NCBI RefSeq assembly: GCF_001039355.2
Contig: NW_019774447.1
Span: forward strand, 504,877-557,690
DNA: 52,814 nt
Source: Lingula anatina
Lineage: Eukaryota > Brachiopoda > Lingulata > Lingulida > Lingulidae
Direction of reading: 5' to 3'
The position numbers and the translations under genes were made by a program. The notes below the pieces were generated by a model. The model saw nothing but the letters and a program-made list of their open reading frames with translations. It was not told where the DNA came from and searched no databases. Positions 24,401 through 34,489 of the stretch are shown piece by piece. Each line of letters opens with the position of its first letter. Within the stretch, counting starts at the first letter, position 1.

Positions 24401-27400
24401 TGAAACTCTGTAAAGATTTGAAAAATGTACAACTCTTCAAGCAAGCACCAAACTTTTATTTAAGGTCCCGGCACATATTATGGTTGCCGTCTCCTGAAAC
24501 GGGATATTTGACCAGTAGCATAAGCACTGAATTTTATATGTATTGCACATTCAATACATACACCTGTATCTTTATTCATATTACAAGAAGCATCTTTACC
24601 CTACATGTGAGAGAAAAAGGGAACCAAGAAATGTAAAGCCGAGAAGCAAAAAGATAACTTATAACATACGGCAGCGACAATGCCACTGTCAGCCTGTGAC
24701 GAACACTTAAACCATCTTTCGTTAATATCAAAAATTACTGAGCCTGCTTCTCATGCAAGTGAGATTATATGAAGTTTGCTGTAAAGTTCTACTAGAAATG
24801 TACAAATATTCTCATATATTGCACAAATATTCTTATCTGATATATTCCACGTACGTTATACGTGGTTGTAAAGAAAAAAAAAACAGAAGTTATAAAAAAA
24901 ATAAACGTGTTTCCTGTAAACTACCTGAGCAGTCACTGGATTTGCCAGGAGTCAGATTGATGTCATCAATGGCGATGTCGCCTCGATATTCTGTTACACC
25001 ACTCGCTTCGAATATGATCTATAAAAGTAACCAGAACGTGTTAATTTAATTGTACTTTAATATCAGCTGGCAAAATACATAAAAAAATTGGTTATTTCTA
25101 TATTAAATTGGCCAAAAAATATCATTTTTGCCACTGAAAATAACGTTTCATTCGCGCCAACTACTGTTTAACGCACTAAATTTGCGGCTAAATTTGCGGT
25201 AGCTGTTCAATGCACTCCTCAAGTAATAGATGCGTTTGGGTCACTTATACACTTAAGCCGTACTTGCCTAATTTTATGCATAAGTTCGTAACATTTTTGT
25301 CTTTTTAGTTGAAATTTGAGGACAATTTGTTGCTGGCACCCTTGGCAGCTACGGGGAATTATACTATGTAAGCCAATTTTCCCTCACCTCTTTATCGAGG
25401 AAAAACAACATGCCATACCACAAGGGGTGCTCTAAGCTTCCACGTTCTTAAGCTAAACACAAAATATCTTTGTTATATATAAAAAAATTGATTCGAACTG
25501 ATAACCTGATGGTATCCAGATTTTGGCGGTAGGACAATTTTGGCGGTCTCCCAGACGTCTCCCTGGTCACCGCTCAGGGACCATACCAATGTCTGGCTGG
25601 TCGTCTGCGCGAACGTTTTCAAGTACACGTTCAGGGTTCCAATATCGGCGCCGTTCATGTTGTAGGCAAACTGAAGCAAGTGGCACCTCTTGGCCAGGGA
25701 GAACCTTTGGCTGGTCATGGTGCGGGTGCCATTGCCACCATTAGACGCCTCGATGTATGCGTAGTAACCTAGAAGTAGTCCCATATGTACAATACTACTT
25801 GCACAAGTACCTAATGACAAACACACAAACAGTTGTGCGTCTGAGCCGATTACCATTTAAACCATCAAGACCACACTGGGTCCGGTGTATAGACTACTTA
25901 CCGTTGGATACACTGGGTCCGGTGTATAGACTACTTACCGTTGGATACACTGGGTCCGGTGTATAGACTACTTACCGTTGGATACACTGGGTCTGGTGTA
26001 TAGATTACTTACCGTTGGATACACTGGGTCTGGTGTATAGACTACTTACCGTTGGATACACTGGGTCCGGTGCCACTGCTGGAAGTTCGACCGCGATTCC
26101 TTAGCCAAGTCTGTGTTCCGGATAAGGAATACTGACAAAACCCGTTTTCGAAATTGCACTCCAGAGGATCTGAAATGAATTTTATAACGTATAATCGGTC
26201 GATATTGAAACGTTAAGGGAGGACCGCAGCTTGGAAATTTCATCTTAAATGTGACGTAATATTGGTTATTTTGGGTCAAAAACATCATTTTCGGTTACCT
26301 GATTTTATCAGGCACCTTCACAGCTACATGTATAAACATGCTTTTAATGGTATTATAACACTGGAACAAAGTACTACAAAGGGGGTTCAGGGTTTTTTCT
26401 TTAAAGACATACTGTTTATTTAATCTATAAAAACGTGATTTTTGGTCTTATTCGGGTACATTCCCCCCCTAACGTTGCTTTAAGTCACGCTGATAACAGT
26501 CAGAGATCAAGAGCGCAGTACAAACCTTTGCATATGGTAGTATACCCGGTCCAATAGCCTCCGTCAGAACATTCTCTTTGAAGTGAACCAGACTTCAGTC
26601 CATATCGGCAGCTAAGTTTTACCTTAGCTCCGAAGACATAATTTTCAGCACCCGAAATTTTACCGAATTCTGGAGCTTGTAGCTGCTTACAAGTGGTAAC
26701 TGCAAAAGAAATTCAACATGGGTATCAATGTTACCAGAAATTAATACTTGTATGAAGTAAGGGATAACTAGATTTTGTGATGACATAAAAATCTCTTTCG
26801 ATTATAACAGTAGGCCTACTTGCAATGGTATCAAATAAGGAGTTTTTTTGTTTTGATGTGAGAAAAATTGTCTCTTACATAAATGGCACTTTTCTTACCA
26901 TTTCGATTTTCAAAATAGTAGTAGTACTACTATTACTACTACTATTACTACTACTTTCGATTTTCAAAATATTGTCAATACAGCCTGCCCTTTGTGAAGT
27001 GACGTTTTGATTTTTGTAGCACCCACCGTTGCTGCATTTACTTAGTAGCCTACCGCCACTGAATTATTAAAAAAAGTTTTTACTCTCCACCAGAGACAAT
27101 TATACCTTCACAAGTGGGAGATGCACCGCTCCACACTCCCTCGGCCGTACACATCCTATATATGTCCCCTTTCAACATGTAGCCTCGCTGGCAGCTGTAG
27201 GATACACGGTTAGAATACAGCGAACCACCAGAAACATAGCCATTGGCAGGGGCAGTCAAATTACCGCAGGACTTCGCTGTTTTAAACGGAATAAATAAAA
27301 AACGATATCGTTCATTACTGTTGCAGGAAAACTGAAGGAACGATAACATGCGCCAAAACATTTTTTGCCAGTATTTTTTTTTTTTTATATCTCATAGAAA

Positions 27401-30400
27401 CACAAATGATACATAGATGCATTAATGATAGTCCCAATTCTTTGGATATAATTTTACACAGATTTAAAAACATAGTAAAGCGGTGTCTTAAGACCCTGAA
27501 TATCTAAGCACAACTGAATGGTTAAATTTATAATAGAGGGTAGCAGTGATGTGGTGAACAACAACAACAACAGAGTAAAATGTTTGGTTTGATATAGAAT
27601 GTGTGCCTACTGTGCATATTCGCAGCTGGCCCATGTCCTGTTTGTACCCCCTTCGCTAATTTAAGAACTGCCTTTACGCTCTTATCTGAATTAGACACCG
27701 GACGATAGCAGCGTCACGTTCGTGCCCTGTCACCTAAGGTGTGCATCAGAACACCTGTTAGAACCCCATAGCCGCATTAACCCAGAAAAACAGGTCAACA
27801 CTCACGTGGACAAGTGGGTGTGGGTGAGTTCCATCCCTGCAGAGTACAAACAGCCGTTGCTTTCCCAACCAAATCATGCCCTTTTCTACATTGGTAGGTG
27901 ATCGAATCCCCGACATCGAGTCCCTCGATGATTTCTATTGAGCCGTTGATGGGAGGTTTTGGAATTCCACATGGTGTCACTGAAAACAGACTCTTTTTTC
28001 ATTGAAATTTATAAAGATTATTAAGTTTCTTTGATAAATAAGTATTAACATCCTTAGTGCATTATAAAGACACAATTTCCTGTAGAAAATAATAATTCAA
28101 AAGGTCCATATCTTATTATTTTAAAAACCCAACGCGAGGCCACTTTGCACAATATCCACTGGCCGTGTCCGACACACAATGCTGGCCATGCAGCACTCAC
28201 TGTTATACATGAGAGTGAAGCCACGGTCCGTGTTTGACATGTCGCTCTTCCAGTACACATCCACAATACTGGAGTTGGTCTTAACTGGTTCGGGCGGAAT
28301 GTCTCCACTAGCAGTAGCAAGCAGATTTCTGCGGTTATACCCCTAAAATGATGATCATTTACATGAGAGTGTTTCAGTATATTTGATATAGAAGTGGCAT
28401 GTGTTAACTATATCATGAACACTTAAATAAGAGAATGGGATGTATTATTGAGGCAAATGAATCGATGGAACTGGGGCATTACAGCATTTTTTTTCACTTA
28501 TAGTCAATATGATAACCATTGGTTTAACATTCATAGAAATAAATATAGTCACTTTTCTTGGGAAAATGACATTTTAACGTGGCAAAGCAAGTGCTGCTGC
28601 GCTATTTAATTTTGATATACACAGTAAAAAATACACAATTATGGGCCTATAATGAGCAACAGAAAATACATGTCACAGAAAATACACAAGTCAATGTTAC
28701 CGCATACAATTCCAGCACGTCATAGTCGTACTCGGTTTGAAGCACGGGAAATGATATCCTGACCGACCGTCCAGTTGGGACAACGATTGACCACCGACAA
28801 TTCTGGCTGACAGGATAGTTTTCAGGGTAATTTGGACTGTAGATGACGCCACTGGTGCTGTTTAACAGACGGTAACTTGGGCAGTCAGCTGCAATAAAAG
28901 TGATATTTTGAAAGCGGTTAATTTTTTCTTTCGCTTGTTGTCATTATTTTTTGTAGTTGCATAGTAAGTGGATCCTGTAATGAAAGTGTGAACAGTATAA
29001 ATAGTAAGGATCACAAATGGAACTGATTCATTTTAGCCATATGATAAATTCAATGCCAAGATAAATATCAGGGGCGTAACCAGACCTTTAAAAATTGTAC
29101 GCACAGATTTTTAAAATTCCCAGCAAAATGTAGACTAACGCAAGAGATGAAGGACAGCGTAATTACAGCATATGTACCACACATCGCAGCTTAATTTTCA
29201 TTAATAATAAAATCATCATTTAGTCAGAAATATTCTCGCAATTAAAAAAGTTTCAATATTCTTATTACCCAGAACGGTTTATTTATTTAAAAGGAGGCTA
29301 GCTTCGCATATGTGGAACCCCCTTCAAATAATCCTGGATCCACCTCCGAGTTAAACTAACATACGGTTTCATTCACCTTACATGTGGATGCATGGCTCCC
29401 AAAAAACAACCAATTGTACGACACGACAGAGCTCTGATACATCTTAGTTAAATTATTTGTTTGTAAAAATTGCCCATGTCACCCTGTTAGTTTGGAGGGG
29501 TAAGCTGGGTCAAGTCCGTGTCAAAATTCTTTGAAGCTTTGCAGGAATTCTTCCTTTGTTTCTCTAGCTCCTTCTTAAACCTGGCGTCCAGATTTTATCT
29601 AGTGCCCCCAGGGTTGCGGGAGCTGCTCTTTGAAAATAACACTCAGGCAGATTTTTACCTAAGATAAAGGAAGAGGTAAAGGAAGTGTCAGTTAGATGGA
29701 CGATTAAGATAGCTAGGACNNNNNNNNNNNNNNNNNNNNNNNNNNNNNNNNNNNNNNNNNNNNNNNNNNNNNNNNNNNNNNNNNNNNNNNNNNNNNNNNN
29801 NNNNNNNNNNNNNNNNNNNNNNNNNNNNNNNNNNNNNNNNNNNNNNNNNNNNNNNNNNNNNNNNNNNNNNNNNNNNNNNNNNNNNNNNNNNNNNNNNNNN
29901 NNNNNNNNNNNNNNNNNNNNNNNNNNNNNNNNNNNNNNNNNNNNNNNNNNNNNNNNNNNNNNNNNNNNNNNNNNNNNNNNNNNNNNNNNNNNNNNNNNNN
30001 NNNNNNNNNNNNNNNNNNNNNNNNNNNNNNNNNNNNNNNNNNNNNNNNNNNNNNNNNNNNNNNNNNNNNNNNNNNNNNNNNNNNNNNNNNNNNNNNNNNN
30101 NNNNNNNNNNNNNNNNNNNNNNNNNNNNNNNNNNNNNNNNNNNNNNNNNNNNNNNNNNNNNNNNNNNNNNNNNNNNNNNNNNNNNNNNNNNNNNNNNNNN
30201 NNNNNNNNNNNNNNNNNNNNNNNNNNNNNNNNNNNNNNNNNNNNNNNNNNNNNNNNNNNNNNNNNNNNNNNNNNNNNNNNNNNNNNNNNNNNNNNNNNNN
30301 NNNNNNNNNNNNNNNNNNNNNNNNNNNNNNNNNNNNNNNNNNNNNNNNNNNNNNNNNNNNNNNNNNNNNNNNNNNNNNNNNNNNNNNNNNNNNNNNNNNN

Positions 30401-32925
30401 NNNNNNNNNNNNNNNNNNNNNNNNNNNNNNNNNNNNNNNNNNNNNNNNNNNNNNNNNNNNNNNNNNNNNNNNNNNNNNNNNNNNNNNNNNNNNNNNNNNN
30501 NNNNNNNNNNNNNNNNNNNNNNNNNNNNNNNNNNNNNNNNNNNNNNNNNNNNNNNNNNNNNNNNNNNNNNNNNNNNNNNNNNNNNNNNNNNNNNNNNNNN
30601 NNNNNNNNNNNNNNNNNNNNNNNNNNNNNNNNNNNNNNNNNNNNNNNNNNNNNNNNNNNNNNNNNNNNNNNTTCCAGCACGTCATAGTCGTACTCGGTTT
30701 GAAGCACGGGAAATGATATCCTGACCGACCGTCCAGTTGGGACAAGGATTGACCACCGACAATTCTGGCTGACAGGATAGTTTTCAGGGTAATTTGGACT
30801 GTAGATGACGCCACTGGTGCTGTTTAACAGACGGTAACTTGGGCAGTCAGCTGCAATAAAAGTGATATTTTGAAAGCGGTTAATTTTTTCTTTCGCTTGT
30901 TGTCATTATTTTTTGTAGTTGCATAGTAAGTGGATCCTGTAATGAAAGTGTGAACAGTATAAATAGTAAGGATCACAAATGGAACTGATTCATTTTAGCC
31001 ATATGATAAATTCAATGCCAAGATAAATATCAGGGGCGTAACCAGACCTTTAAAAATTGTACGCACAGATTTTTAAAATTCCCAGCAAAATGTAGACTAA
31101 CGCAAGAGATGAAGGACAGCGTAATTACAGCATATGTACCACACATCGCAGCTTAATTTTCATTAATAATAAAATCATCATTTAGTCAGAAATATTCTCG
31201 CAATTAAAAAAGTTTCAATATTCTTATTACCCAGAACGGTTTATTTATTTAAAAGGAGGCTAGCTTCGCATATGTGGAACCCCCTTCAAATAATCCTGGA
31301 TCCACCTCCGAGTTAAACTAACATACGGTTTCATTCACCTTACATGTGGATGCATGGCTCCCAAAAAACAACCAATTGTACGACACGACAGAGCTCTGAT
31401 ACATCTTAGTTAAATTATTTGTTTGTAAAAATTGCCCATGTCACCCTGTTAGTTTGGAGGGGTAAGCTGGGTCAAGTCCGTGTCAAAATTCTTTGAAGCT
31501 TTGCAGGAATTTTTTTTTTTTTTGTTTCTCTAGCTCCTTCTTAAACCTGGTGTCCAGATTTTATCTAGTGCCCCCAGGGTTGCGGGAGCTGCTCTTTGAA
31601 AATAACACTCAGGCAGATTTTTACCTGAGATAAAGGAAGAGGTAAAGGAAGTGTCAGTTAGATGGACGATTAAGATAGGACTTGTTAAGGTTACGGGGGG
31701 GGGGGGGGTATACAATTGATACAGAGGATTTGTACATACAGGTGACTTTAATAAGCAGAGGATTTTCTTTTATATTCCGTGAACACTAAATTTATATAAA
31801 ATAATATCATGGTTGGCCAAAAAATTGTACGCACAGTGCATCCGTGCGTATGCCTAGTTACGCCCATGAATATCACATGCATCCTGAATCAAAGCTGAAT
31901 TATTGAAAAACTGTCGTATACCAATGTACGACCACAATGAAACTATGAGAATGGTGCGTTTGTAGAAAGGAAACCCTCGGTGCACAATCTGTATTTGAAT
32001 ACTGTCCTTCCTTCCTTCCTTACCTTGGCACCTTGGCGTCTCAGTGATGGGCCAGGTGCCGTTTTCATCACACCTGTATGTCACGTTTCTGGTCCCGTTA
32101 TTCATGTACAGACCCTCTGGGCACGTGTAGGTGACGTTGCTGTCAAAGGGTACCTTGTTGTACACCATGGTGACCTGGTCTGTGCCCGCAGGGGGTTCGC
32201 TACAAAATTCTGAAATAAAAGGGAAAAAATGAAATTGTGGCAAAACTGTACCTTTTGTGATACCTTGCTTCTTTACCTCCACCTTACTAACGAGTTTTTT
32301 GTTTGTTTTTATCAGGGTTTGTCTGGTTGGTAGTGGGAAAATATCTCATAAAATTCTTCACAAACTTTGTTGAATTCGCATGATTGACAGCTATCTAGGA
32401 GACAAAGGAGTGATTGCATTTTCCGAAGCTGGGTGTCATAATATTCAACAAAATTCATTGCACTAAACTTAAGCGGAAGTCTGTTCTGGGAGTGACATCT
32501 GGTGTACAGTCTGAAATTACCTTGTTTTCAACAAAATGTATGTGCTTTGTCCCCAGATACATCTCAGTCAGCAGTAAATGGTCATCCTTACGGGGGGTCT
32601 GCTTTATTGCTTAGTCCGAAACTTCAAGGCATACGCGATAATTTGTCTGATAATGGAATGATACCGATGAACAGCAATATACGTACCGACACAATCGCCC
32701 AGGCCTCTCAAGGAAATCTTGTCTACAGCGAGATCACTATAGTAATCAGACCCACGGATGCCTTCAAAGACGATCTAAAATATTGCAATAGTTCTTTCAT
32801 TTCCATTGGCTTCACATGTTCTGAAGCGACAGATGGAATACATTGCTGAAAATTAAACCGTAACTGCACTACTATCCTGATTTGAACAATGAATAGTAGC
32901 CTACCAATTCAAATAACTTTTAGCG

Positions 32926-32974
<49 letters not shown>

Positions 32975-34372
32975 GCCAAAAAGGGTGACTCATGTCCAAT
33001 TCCAAGCGTTTATTTTTATTTTTTAACTTTTGAAAGCCTTTTATTTTGGCAACGCGGTTGTAAGTTGACACCTAACCAGATAATGCGGTAATTATTTCAA
33101 AAATGAATAAACATCGAAAACATACCATGAATTTGAAGAAAAGAATCCTTTATCTGTTAATCTCGAATTTGAATGATTACACCAAGTATGAATTGATATC
33201 GGTACCTTAAATTTGCTCAGCTCTTTAGGTAGGTCCACCTGTGCCAAGAGCCACACACTTCCCAAGTTTCCTGACCGAGTGAAGAGCAGAGTGTTTTTAT
33301 TGGTAGCCACGTCCCTGGCGTAAACATTAAAGGTACCCATGGTTCTGCCGTACATGTTGTAGTAGAAGGTCAATTTGGTCGGGCACATTCCAGTTTTAAC
33401 AAACTGTTTACTGACCAGCTTAAATCGATCCCCGGTCCGACGGGGACTGGACGTCTCAGTATACATATAATACCTGCCTGGATAAGTAAATAAACATTAT
33501 TTTGGTGGGTATTCCAATTTTGGATTTTCTGCAGTCTTGAGTTTTTAGAGTCTCCATTTTTTCCTTTTTTGAATACACCTTCGATTATTACTGATTATAT
33601 GAGATATGAACATTATACCGCCTTATATTAATTAATCTAGTATTATGCCATCATGCATTTTTTTGTCTAATAGTTATATTACAATGTTGTTGAAACATTT
33701 AAAGGGTGTCGGTACAGGACAAACAAGTTTGCCCCTTTCCCCTCCTCGACAACATGAATCCCCCTGATTATATGCTTTGGTCAACTCTACATATACCGTA
33801 CCGTATACCATACAAAAAGACTACACATTTGTGGCTTTCCAAAATGGAAAAAGGATAAAATACTATATATCTCTCAGATTTGATTTTGTGTCAAATTTTT
33901 TATATTTTAGGGAACATATTTGCTAACAAAGGATAAAGATGAACATATCTGGTTACTTTTATGACGATATATGTAATATCTACAATTACAATGAACTCAT
34001 GCGAATGCACTTACCATCGTAGGCTCCGCTGGGTCCCGTGCCACTGCTGCCAGTGGCTCCAGTAAGTCTTGTCCAGCCATACCCTTCACTGGTAAATGAA
34101 CATAAGTTACTCTCGAAACTGCATTGCCACGCTGTAATGAAGAACTTAGTCTAAATATTGAAGGAGTGTCTTGAAACTTAATCATTTCGTTCTCTTTTTT
34201 TATTTCAGATTTGCAGATGAATAATCATTCTCAACTGGAAACTATGCAAAAGTTTCATTTATCAAAAACGTTAATGTCCTGACTCGTCTAAGTGTTTAGT
34301 AAACTTACAGCTCTGTGCATGCAAAGTCTGCACGCCCACCAGGAGGAGACACAGAAACAGATATCCCTGCAT
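14085..34372 (-). CDS. Secreted MAM/CCP/CUB/fibrinogen-like modular protein, 18 exons
   Basis: Exons in transcript order: 34309-34372, 34015-34131, 33206-33477, 32687-32774, 32024-32209, 28701-28888, 28201-28342, 27806-27979, 27106-27276, 26526-26699, 26050-26169, 25506-25768, 24925-25018, 23893-24094, 23032-23252, 15279-15423, 14686-14893, 14085-14366. They sum to 3111 nt (1036 residues plus stop). All introns are GT-AG and every phase agrees. Residues 1-19 are a signal peptide (MQGYLFLCLLL...LHA). Then follow MAM1 (24-180), CCP1 (182-242), CUB1 (245-352), CCP2-4 (353-525), MAM2 (528-684), CUB2 (686-825) and a fibrinogen-related domain (827-1036). No membrane segment was seen, so it is presumably secreted. 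All module borders are phase 1, as expected of exon shuffling. The function is not known; such modules bind glycans or matrix and occur in complement-like proteins. I cannot name an orthologue. The exon 28701-28888 is duplicated across the gap. Confidence 0.88.
15475..16165. mobile_element. 691-bp hAT-like MITE
   Basis: Terminal inverted repeats of about 75 bases run inward from 15475 and 16165, differing at a few positions and by a two-base deletion at the left tip. Flanks share ATATCAGGCT (15465-15474 and 16166-16175), consistent with an 8-bp target duplication plus chance matches. The interior has no transposase. It carries several CCAAT boxes (near 15567, 15620, 15665, 16004 and 16020) and ATTGGCTTATATAAAC near 16058-16073, which resembles a CCAAT/TATA promoter. 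It is inserted 51 bases upstream of the fibrinogen-domain splice acceptor, close to where the branch point would lie. Confidence 0.9.
16741..16767. repeat. (GGAT)n microsatellite
   Basis: Repeated GGAT units, read directly. Confidence 0.9.
17588..17872. repeat. Internal direct repeat pair of about 130 bases
   Basis: Block 17588-17712 resembles 17730-17872: both begin GTAAACAAAAAAATCCCC, pass through a TCCATGTNTTA segment and end AAAAATGGSCTCATTTCTGTT. The second copy runs into the start of the 2.6-kb duplication. Confidence 0.7.
17795..20390. repeat. 2.6-kb tandem duplication, copy 1
   Basis: Nearly colinear with 20410-23015 in direct orientation, with scattered substitutions and small indels (roughly nine bases in ten agree by eye). 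It starts near CACGTCTT and ends near AGCAGCAAACGAACAAT. It contains the 32-base inverted repeat at 19847-19934 and a block around 19545-19640 related to 16410-16590. No coding frame is conserved between copies over a meaningful length. A single N at 20394 falls exactly at the junction of the copies. Confidence 0.9.
19847..19934. repeat. Perfect 32-base inverted repeat (hairpin)
   Basis: Arms 19847-19878 and 19903-19934 are exactly complementary, separated by a 24-base CA-rich spacer. Two further copies of GTTGCAAAATGCG lie just before (about 19788-19832). Confidence 0.95.
20410..23015. repeat. 2.6-kb tandem duplication, copy 2
   Basis: Direct partner of 17795-20390. It lacks about 45 bases near its start that copy 1 has. 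It ends 17 bases short of the CUB2 exon donor at 23031. Confidence 0.9.
22456..22557. repeat. Inverted repeat, second copy
   Basis: Arms 22456-22487 and 22526-22557 correspond to the perfect hairpin in copy 1. They carry three substitutions and a longer CA spacer (38 bases). Confidence 0.9.
23032..24094 (-). CDS. CUB2 exons of the modular protein
   Basis: Exons 23893-24094 and 23032-23252 (phases 1-2-1) encode residues about 685-825. Visible CUB features are CNASILVKPG at the start, SPRYPYPYPPNLSC, the VNVTDFSL strand and the closing DELMFNFRTDD...SGYKAYVSSV. The middle Cys pair is FCQD and VCDI. It is divergent: the usual calcium-site acidic residues are not evident. The intron phases differ from CUB1, so the two CUBs are not a recent internal duplication. 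Confidence 0.85.
24925..26169 (-). CDS. MAM2 exons of the modular protein
   Basis: Exons 26050-26169, 25506-25768 and 24925-25018 encode residues 526-684. Four conserved-type Cys are seen (CNFENGFC, KRCHLL, SDCS), with SSGTGPS, LQFAYNMNGADIGTLNVY and the closing GDIAIDDINL. Exon sizes (120, 263, 94) and phases (1-1-0-1) mirror MAM1 (117, 272, 88). The donor of 25506-25768 is a weak GTTATC. The donor of 26050-26169 is multiplied by the 37-base repeat. Confidence 0.9.
25873..26072. repeat. 37-bp minisatellite spanning a splice donor
   Basis: Five complete 37-base units begin at 25873, 25910, 25947, 25984 and 26021. A sixth partial unit (26058-26072) lies inside the MAM2 exon. Each unit holds the last exon bases plus the GTAAGTAG donor, so donor boundaries recur at 26049, 26012, 25975, 25938 and 25901. 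Reading past the first donor meets an in-frame TAG within three codons. Confidence 0.95.
26526..27979 (-). CDS. CCP/sushi modules 2-4
   Basis: One exon per module: 27806-27979 (CGIPKPPINGS...TCPR), 27106-27276 (CGNLTAPANGY...TCE) and 26526-26699 (CKQLQAPEFGK...TICK). Each has the four-Cys pattern, a Tyr-x-Cys in the middle, and a Trp before the last Cys. All are phase 1-1, so any could be skipped without a frame change. CCP modules mediate protein binding in complement regulators and selectins. Confidence 0.93.
26916..26955. repeat. TAC/TAG trinucleotide array with flanking direct repeat
   Basis: The array is flanked on both sides by TTTCGATTTTCAAAATA (26900-26916 and 26955-26971), suggesting slippage or a filled insertion. 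Confidence 0.85.
28201..28888 (-). CDS. CUB1 exons of the modular protein
   Basis: Exons 28701-28888 and 28201-28342 (phases 1-0-1) encode residues 243-352. Hallmarks are GVIYSPNYPENYPVSQNCRW, the TEYDYDVLELYAG strand and a closing DRGFTLMYN. The Y/D pattern (EYDYD) resembles calcium-binding CUBs. The first exon exists twice because of the duplication that flanks the gap. Confidence 0.93.
28701..29719. repeat. 1-kb near-identical duplication, copy next to the gap (left)
   Basis: Matches 30672-31690 almost base for base. The visible differences are one base in the CUB exon (GACAACGATT versus GACAAGGATT), a T-run expansion and one base near 29661. Confidence 0.95.
29070..29719. mobile_element. 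Left part of a hAT-like MITE, cut by the gap
   Basis: Same element as 31032-31868; its right end is lost in the run of N. Confidence 0.7.
29720..30671. other. Assembly gap, 952 N
   Basis: Undetermined bases. It may hold the missing end of the duplicated CUB exon (8 bases) and possibly a copy of the second CUB1 exon. Confidence 1.
30672..31690. repeat. 1-kb near-identical duplication, right copy
   Basis: It begins exactly at the gap edge, inside a second copy of the first CUB1 exon (30672-30850 on the minus strand, with its acceptor intact). That exon copy could be spliced. Joined directly to 28701-28888 it would break frame, because the exon is phase 1 in and phase 0 out. Confidence 0.95.
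31032..31868. mobile_element. hAT-like MITE in an intron
   Basis: The ends read AGGGGCGTAACCAG and, reverse-complemented, CATGGGCGTAACTAGG. Both are flanked by AATATC (31026-31031 and 31869-31874). A second inner match, TTGTACGCACAG, lies near both ends. A minus-strand frame (31530-31715) is present in both duplicate copies, but I do not recognise it. Confidence 0.65.
32024..32209 (-). CDS. CCP/sushi module 1
   Basis: A single phase 1-1 exon for residues 181-242, with FCSEPPAGTDQ, VTYTCPEGLY, VTYRCDENGTW and a closing CQG. Two potential N-glycosylation sites (NVT, NGT) are visible. Confidence 0.93.
32687..34131 (-). CDS. MAM1 exons of the modular protein
   Basis: Exons 34015-34131, 33206-33477 and 32687-32774 encode residues 22-180. 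The Cys pattern is CSFESNLC, GMCPTKL and GDC. SSGTGPSGAYDG, LTFYYNMYGRTMGTFNVYA and SDLAVDKISL are MAM signatures. At 33477 I used the acceptor CCAG before GCAGG, because it alone keeps the frame into YYMYTETS. Confidence 0.92.
32927..32972. repeat. (TAA)n microsatellite
   Basis: Uninterrupted TAA triplets in the intron between the MAM1 exons. Confidence 0.95.
34309..34372 (-). CDS. Signal-peptide exon of the modular protein
   Basis: The ATG at 34372 opens a 21-codon exon, MQGYLFLCLLLVGVQTLHAQ plus S, ending in a GTAAGT donor. The hydrophobic core and LHA cleavage motif are typical. This is the only ATG that gives a leader in phase with the MAM1 exon. Confidence 0.9.
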
Positions 34373-34407
34373 CTTCAGCTTATGATCTCTTGTCTGGTGT
34401 CTAGTCA

Positions 34408-34415
34408 TATTTATA
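34408..34415 (-). promoter_or_regulatory. Candidate TATA box
   Basis: TATAAATA on the minus strand, 36-43 bases upstream of the ATG. If used, the 5' untranslated leader would be only about 5-15 bases. The whole promoter-proximal space between the ATG and the transposon at 34490 is 117 bases. Confidence 0.4.
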
Positions 34416-34489
34416 TGAGTACATGAAGATCTACACGACCGCGTCAAACACCGTTGTAACTGAAAGCGTTATCACACTCAGTTAACTAA

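Noticed and set aside
24313-24636. Plus-strand 107-codon frame within the intron upstream of CUB2
   Set aside because: No recognisable domain, no splice support, and it lies antisense in an intron of the modular gene.
25523-25744. Plus-strand 73-codon frame
   Set aside because: Shadow of the MAM2 exon on the minus strand, which has the conserved domain and matching splice sites.
25873-26072. Regularly spaced repeats considered as a CRISPR-like array
   Set aside because: The units are contiguous without unique spacers, the genome is eukaryotic, and the unit is a piece of an exon-intron border.
29564-30814. Long open frames of about 340-416 codons on both strands
   Set aside because: They are open only because they run through the 952-base N gap.
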